Assembly (NCBI GenBank): GCA_017857395.1
Contig: JAFMDF010000022.1
Coordinates: 1 to 57,435 of the forward strand
Length of the DNA: 57,435 nt
Direction: 5' to 3'
From: Bacteroidota bacterium
Lineage (GTDB): Bacteria > Bacteroidota > Bacteroidia > Chitinophagales > Saprospiraceae
Position 1 is the stretch's first letter, and each line of letters starts with the position of its first letter. Under the pieces are notes generated by a model. That model did no database searches. It saw only the letters and a program-made list of their open reading frames with translations, and was not told where the DNA came from. Below, piece after piece: positions 52,766-57,435 of the stretch. A program made the position numbers and the translations under genes.

Positions 52766-55687
52766 TTAGTTTCTAATGACAGTTGCCTGAATAGGTAAAC
52801 ATACCTGCGGACAGCCTATCGCAATCAAATAATCTTCTACTTCTCCACTATTAATTAAACCATAGGGCGTCATATTATCTTGATGACTAATCCGAATTCT
52901 TAATCCAATCAAGCTATTGGTCGGTACGGTACTTGGTATAGCAGCTTCTAGACGGTTCGGAAAAGTTCCCATGCTTTCGTCCCAATCGGCTATCATTTCA
53001 CCAGCATCAAATTCCCCATTGGCGTTCCAATCCATCCATGCTTCTACATGAGCAGTATTTCCTGTTGTATTCAAATAGGAAAACGGCAATCGGAAAGTCA
53101 TATTAGGATATACATCTAGGCTAGCAAAAATAACCAATCCGTCTTCATCTAATCCATCTCCCAAGGCATCATTACTTGGTTGACCTTCTGTCTCCTCATC
53201 GACACTACTACCCAAGGATAAACCGCTTATGATTTTATGGCGAGGGCCATTATTCGCAAGAAGCGTTTGGTAATCGACCGTATTTGTCGTTGAAGAAGTG
53301 TCAGGTAAATCTCCCCAATCATAGACCCCACAATCTTCAAGTGTTACTACTATAGGACAACAAAGTCCAATGGAACAACCCGTACCTTCTGATGCAGTAT
53401 AATAGAATGTTTCTGCACCATCCCCTAAACCAGTTGTTGTATGGTCAATGGTTATCATTGACCCTGTGCCAATCTGTACATCGGCACTATTATACCAAAT
53501 TACATTAGTCAGCCCTGCTTGAGCAGTAAATGTGGTGGAATTGCTTCCATCATCACAGATAGTTACGGAATCAGTTTCTACAACCGTAACCGTATGAGTA
53601 ATCGTTGCTGAACAGTTTGCATCATCGGTCACCATATATTGTAAATCAATTGTGCCAGTACCCATAGCATCAATGCTAAGTGTTTGAGTATTGGTATTAC
53701 TCAAAACGTAACCAGTTGCTGTCCCTGTTCCTAAATCTGTCCATGTGTGGGTACTGTAAGTGCCTGAACCGTTTAAGGGGCTGGCTTCTATCATATTGAT
53801 GCTTCCATTACAAATTGTTGTCGAACTTATTAATGCAGTTGGTTCGGTTGGCTCAGTCAAGGTAATGTCCACATCTTCCACCGACGTACAGCCCGAAACC
53901 GTAATGCTCAAATTATTATAAGTGCCTGCACTTAGTCCTGTTACTGATGCTGAACCGCTGCTGACCGATACATTCGTAAAGGTCTGCGGGTTTGCTGAGG
54001 CATCCTCGTAGTTGATGGTATAGGTGCCATCGGGGACATTGGTGAAGGTGAAATCTATACTGCCATCACTACCGCCGCAGGTGCCGGGGTTATTGCCTGT
54101 TGCGGCTATCGTTGGTATTGCAGGAATAACCGTACCACAGCCCCCATAAATCATAATATCATCTATTTCCATCATATTCCAAGTGTTTGCTGCACCCTCG
54201 GCATAAGGCAAGAATTCGAATCGGAAAGTAGATGTTGTCGTAAAACTAAAATCTGTATAATTTGTAAAATCGAAAGTATAAAATGCGGAGAGAAAGTTAG
54301 TAATAGCCACATTTTCATCTAAATATATTTGTGTACCATCTTTTAAAACTCTCAAATAGAATTTAGTTGGAGAGCCTAAATATTCTTCAAAAATATCTAA
54401 ATTGAATTGAAATCCGGTAATGGAACCACAAGTGGACGGATCGACCGTAACTTCTGCAAAATTATAAGCATTTTGTACTTCCGCATAGGTTGCTCCATAT
54501 ACATCTTGTTGAAAACAAATACGATTATCACCAGCTCCCCAACCGCCATTACAAGCATGTAAACCAGAAAAAGTCGTTTCTAAAGGTTTGGTTTCTGGAT
54601 TGGTCCCATTACGATCATAGGTTGAGCCGATAGAAGCATTGGTCACATTTGTACAACTGTTATTAGACGTTGTAGCCGTAAACTCGGCAAAGCTATCATC
54701 AGACACACACTGGTCTAAGGTAAAATGCACCAAAGGCTGACTTTGTACAGGAATAAAACAGCCGGTCTCGTTACAAAGAGGTGCTGTTTCACCACAACTT
54801 TCAACCGTTACTACAAAATGATGATTGTATCTAACCACACTGGGAAAACTTCCAGTAGAAGAAGTTACTTTATAAATAGTCGTTCTGAATGGTGTAACGG
54901 TGATAGCCTGTGTAGATTCACCAGTATTCCATTCATACCAATTAGCTCCAGTAATTGGACTTGTTAAGGTTATAGACTCTCCTGCACAAATGGTATCATT
55001 GATAATAATAGGAGCTTGCAAATTATAAGCATAGCTTTCAACCGCAATATCATTAGAAGCACTTCCGACTTCCAACTCCCAATCGCCATCAATGCCTGTA
55101 ATGTCATCGGAAGCAGCTACTGAAATACCTAAACGGGTTTCCAAATATTTCACAGCAGCACGTCCATTATCCCCTTTGGCGAAGTTGCAGGCGTAGATAT
55201 TGAGCTGAGATTTATTTTTCAGGTATCCATAATTTTCCAACCATTGAGTAACCTGTTGAGGGCTTAACCATTCCCCATTAAGCAATAATTCCCCTGTTTT
55301 CCCATGCGAAAAAAGATGAAAAACCTTATTATTAGAAGCTTCTCCAAAAGCCGCTTCAATTGCATCAGCATCCTGAACAGAGCCATCTATGTAAACAAAA
55401 TCACGCTTGCGCATTTCATTTTTAATAGAGAGAGACTCATCATAAGAACCTGTTTTCAACCTAACATTTTGAGCTAAGTTAGAAACTAACCTTTGGTATA
55501 TCATGGTCAGATTTAATGCTACATTTGGAGTAGCGTAAAAATCAGTATTTTGATATCCTGCTCTTTTTAGGAAAGTGGTGCTTTCTATGTGGTCTGTTTG
55601 GGCGTATATGTTCGCAAAGCCTAAACAGCACAAAATGCTAATCAACAGTCCATAATATATAATGCTATTTGATAGTATATTTTTCAT
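52766..55687 (-). CDS. Secreted DUF4347 protein with SprB-type repeats and a GEVED domain
   Basis: A 973-residue exported protein with a signal peptide (ISILCCLGFANIYAQ). Residues ~33-200 are a DUF4347 domain with HLFSHGKTGEL (H128) and NIYACNFAKGD (C167), a histidine/cysteine pair in the positions used by caspase-like clan CD peptidases; whether it is catalytic is unknown. Ig-like and fibronectin-like regions follow. Then a SprB-type repeat (~520-610; GTCGGSDGSIDFTFTNVPDG ... YTINYEDA), and a GEVED domain (~780-960; DALGDGLDEDG, AWMDWNANGEFDAGE, GEVEDY). It ends LPIQATVIRN with no visible T9SS domain. It starts 20 bp after the preceding gene, so the two are cotranscribed. Confidence 0.85.
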   Translation of the reverse strand: MKNILSNSIIYYGLLISILCCLGFANIYAQTDHIESTTFLKRAGYQNTDFYATPNVALNLTMIYQRLVSNLAQNVRLKTGSYDESLSIKNEMRKRDFVYIDGSVQDADAIEAAFGEASNNKVFHLFSHGKTGELLLNGEWLSPQQVTQWLENYGYLKNKSQLNIYACNFAKGDNGRAAVKYLETRLGISVAASDDITGIDGDWELEVGSASNDIAVESYAYNLQAPIIINDTICAGESITLTSPITGANWYEWNTGESTQAITVTPFRTTIYKVTSSTGSFPSVVRYNHHFVVTVESCGETAPLCNETGCFIPVQSQPLVHFTLDQCVSDDSFAEFTATTSNNSCTNVTNASIGSTYDRNGTNPETKPLETTFSGLHACNGGWGAGDNRICFQQDVYGATYAEVQNAYNFAEVTVDPSTCGSITGFQFNLDIFEEYLGSPTKFYLRVLKDGTQIYLDENVAITNFLSAFYTFDFTNYTDFSFTTTSTFRFEFLPYAEGAANTWNMMEIDDIMIYGGCGTVIPAIPTIAATGNNPGTCGGSDGSIDFTFTNVPDGTYTINYEDASANPQTFTNVSVSSGSASVTGLSAGTYNNLSITVSGCTSVEDVDITLTEPTEPTALISSTTICNGSINMIEASPLNGSGTYSTHTWTDLGTGTATGYVLSNTNTQTLSIDAMGTGTIDLQYMVTDDANCSATITHTVTVVETDSVTICDDGSNSTTFTAQAGLTNVIWYNSADVQIGTGSMITIDHTTTGLGDGAETFYYTASEGTGCSIGLCCPIVVTLEDCGVYDWGDLPDTSSTTNTVDYQTLLANNGPRHKIISGLSLGSSVDEETEGQPSNDALGDGLDEDGLVIFASLDVYPNMTFRLPFSYLNTTGNTAHVEAWMDWNANGEFDAGEMIADWDESMGTFPNRLEAAIPSTVPTNSLIGLRIRISHQDNMTPYGLINSGEVEDYLIAIGCPQVCLPIQATVIRN

Positions 55688-55707
55688 AAAACTTGTGCTT
55701 TGTTTGT

Positions 55708-57384
55708 TTAATTATTGATTTGAATGGTCACCGTTCCGCAAGCCGCTGCACGGCAAGTGAAAAAACCAAAATCAACCGTCAGGTTTACATCATCGTCCTC
55801 CAAGCTACCAGTATAAGCGCCTGAATCGGCTTCCCCTGTGGGTTCCATATTAGGTTGTAAGTCAATTATAGTCGAACTAACCCCTCCTGCAACCAATGTA
55901 TTTTGACCATTTTCATCCACATTGTCATCTTGGTCATCGTCTGTGCCTTCAGGCGGAGAACTGATAGTATTGTTTAAAGGAGTGCCACTATTGAATGCGG
56001 AGGAAGGAATGTGTAAAAAGTATTGTCCGTTATTAACATTATCAAATAGGTAATAGCCGCCCATCGAAGTAGTGTCCTTGGAGACTGGCATATCGACAGA
56101 GGGGTCGTCCCCTGCATTGAACAGCCAAACTTCTACGTGGTCAACACCTATGTCACTTCCATTAAAACTACCGTCATTGTTGAGGTCAATGAAAACCAGA
56201 TTACCTACGCCAACGCAATGATTATCTTCCAAAACAATATCCACATCTTCTGTTGAAGTACAGCCAGTAGTAATCGTCAAATCATTATACGTTCCAGTTG
56301 ATAGCCCTGAAATCGTGGCTGAACCACCAGTTACCGAGACATTCGTAAAGGTCTGTGCACTCGGTACTCCATCCATATAGTTTATGGTATAAGTGCCGTC
56401 GGGTACATTGGTTAAAGTCAGGGTGATTGAACCATCACTACCGCCACAGGTTGTTGGGTTGGAAGACGTCGCCGCTAAAGTTGGAGGATCCGATATAGTC
56501 ACCGTCACAGGTTTTATTTCTTCACATCCCTCCGCAGTCAAAGTTTTTATATAATAAACTCCAGAAGTAGTAATACTATCAGGTCTCGCCAATTGAATAG
56601 TCGCCATAGTATCTACCCAATAGGTTAAATTTCCTAGATTGCTGCTGCCTATAGTAACCGTGGCTGCTGTCAAATCCGCTGCACCACAAGCGAAAACAGC
56701 GTTCGTCACCAAATTCGGCGCATCCACCACTTCGATAATCACTGAATCAGCACCCGGATTACAAATATCACCACTTACCTCCCAATTGAATTTATATGCT
56801 CCATTCACTAAACCTGATACTTCCGTATTATTTAGCGTATTATCTGCAAAAGTAGCGGTATTAGGTCCTGAAACCTGTGTCCAAAGACCGTTACCTGTGC
56901 CAGAGTTAGAACCATTTAAAATAATAGACGCACTCCCACACACAAATTGGTCTGTTCCTGCATCAATTGTATTAACTTCGTTTCTTACAACAATTTCTAC
57001 TTCATCAGTTGCTATACACCCATTTTCACTTGTAACCTCTACCCGATATGTGCCTGAACGAGCCACATAATCTGTCTTTATTTGAGGCTGTACATCAAAA
57101 CGGGTCGTTCCGTTGATATAATAAAAGGTTGAAGTGGTATAGGATGCACTTGTTGCCGATTTAAAAAACCATGCATAAGTAGGCCCTGTTCCCGGAATAC
57201 TTACATCATCAATAGCCATATCACTCGTCTGACTTCCACCCAGCACACCCACAAAGCTGAAATTCACGGTCATGCCTGCATAGGTACTGATATCTACTAT
57301 TTGTTTGGTCCATTGATTTCCTTGATCTCCAGATAAAGACCAGAGGGTCGTCCAACTCGTCCCACCATCTGTACTCACATCCAA
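55708..57384 (-). CDS. 5'-truncated secreted repeat protein (MAM-like, SprB, SdrD B-like), broken or cut at the contig end
   Basis: A 558-residue partial product; the frame begins at a TTG (57384) in the middle of a MAM-like beta sandwich (STDGGTSWTTLWSLSGDQGN, AIDDVSI). The frame closes at an in-frame TGA at 57418-57420 a few codons upstream. An alternative frame runs to the window end and would join if one T were lost from the TTTT run (AAAA on the plus strand, 57405-57408), so a frameshift near the contig end is likely. Downstream come PKD-like and SprB-type repeats (GTCGGSDGSITLTL-like) and an SdrD B-like domain (~385-535; VGNLVFIDLNNDGSFNG). It ends CGTVTIQINN, without a T9SS domain. Confidence 0.7.
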   Translation of the reverse strand: MDVSTDGGTSWTTLWSLSGDQGNQWTKQIVDISTYAGMTVNFSFVGVLGGSQTSDMAIDDVSIPGTGPTYAWFFKSATSASYTTSTFYYINGTTRFDVQPQIKTDYVARSGTYRVEVTSENGCIATDEVEIVVRNEVNTIDAGTDQFVCGSASIILNGSNSGTGNGLWTQVSGPNTATFADNTLNNTEVSGLVNGAYKFNWEVSGDICNPGADSVIIEVVDAPNLVTNAVFACGAADLTAATVTIGSSNLGNLTYWVDTMATIQLARPDSITTSGVYYIKTLTAEGCEEIKPVTVTISDPPTLAATSSNPTTCGGSDGSITLTLTNVPDGTYTINYMDGVPSAQTFTNVSVTGGSATISGLSTGTYNDLTITTGCTSTEDVDIVLEDNHCVGVGNLVFIDLNNDGSFNGSDIGVDHVEVWLFNAGDDPSVDMPVSKDTTSMGGYYLFDNVNNGQYFLHIPSSAFNSGTPLNNTISSPPEGTDDDQDDNVDENGQNTLVAGGVSSTIIDLQPNMEPTGEADSGAYTGSLEDDDVNLTVDFGFFTCRAAACGTVTIQINN

Positions 57385-57435
57385 GGCTACCCTTCTAGCG
57401 TTGTAAAATATTGCCTTTCAAAGATTTATCTTTCC

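Noticed and set aside
52766-57384. One split gene made from the two adjacent secreted-protein frames
   Set aside because: The downstream gene has its own signal peptide 20 bp after the upstream stop, so these are two genes in one transcript and not a frameshifted fusion.
1-57435. tRNA, rRNA or riboswitch genes
   Set aside because: No cloverleaf with a GGTTCGA-type T-loop, rRNA core sequence or known riboswitch core was recognised by eye. A covariance-model search would be needed to exclude small RNAs.

Overview
The window looks like a piece of a Bacteroidota genome, most likely from a gliding or filamentous Saprospiraceae-type organism. This is inferred from gene content, not from a marker gene. 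The DNA is AT-rich. There are no Shine-Dalgarno sequences, several start codons are GTG, and there are TAnnTTTG -7 promoter boxes. The window also carries type IX secretion (T9SS) C-terminal domains of both types, PorP/SprF proteins, OmpA proteins with PD40 propeller repeats, and very large Ig-repeat adhesins. No tRNA, rRNA, CRISPR array, transposase or phage structural gene was seen. Both ends look like contig ends: the left starts inside a hexamer array and the right cuts a large secreted-protein gene.

Layout. 1-6262 holds a serine hydrolase, a divergent SDR enzyme, an S41 processing protease preceded by a truncated tandem copy of its own N-terminus, and a coiled-coil protein next to a BTAD-type regulator. 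6537-11412 (minus strand) holds an N-acetylmuramidase and a subtilase, both without signal peptides, and an M29 aminopeptidase. 11673-12560 holds a tail-anchored protein, a terminator and a 225-bp foldback element with 19-bp terminal inverted repeats. 12570-22900 (minus) is a surface module: a 2449-residue adhesin with a type B T9SS domain, a PorP/SprF protein and a PD40 protein. 24026-29371 (plus) is a compact operon of SDR, VOC, VOC, FAD monooxygenase, FAH-family hydrolase and a membrane-anchored protein, with a convergent Crp/Fnr gene. It reads like an aromatic-ring or polyketide modification and cleavage pathway. 30773-33214 is Lon. 33829-37578 is a secreted glycosidase-like protein with a type A T9SS domain. 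37993-47603 (plus) is a second surface module: PD40-OmpA protein, PorP/SprF, and an adhesin with five cohesin-like domains. 47715-57384 (minus) holds a VanY-like lipoprotein and three large secreted proteins, one with a dockerin-like duplicated Ca-binding motif.

How the genes fit together. In the family model, the adhesins cross the outer membrane through the T9SS, PorP/SprF proteins help deliver or anchor them, and PD40/OmpA proteins tie the assembly to peptidoglycan. The two modules have opposite gene order and different PD40 C-termini, so they look like independent systems.

The intergenic DNA is unusually rich in foldback structures. At least a dozen spacers contain perfect or near-perfect inverted repeats, several of them built from locally repeated short words. 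The strongest candidates for something undescribed are the truncated S41 copy, the foldback element, the cohesin-like/dockerin-like pairing, the new PD40-associated C-terminal domain and the ring-modification operon.
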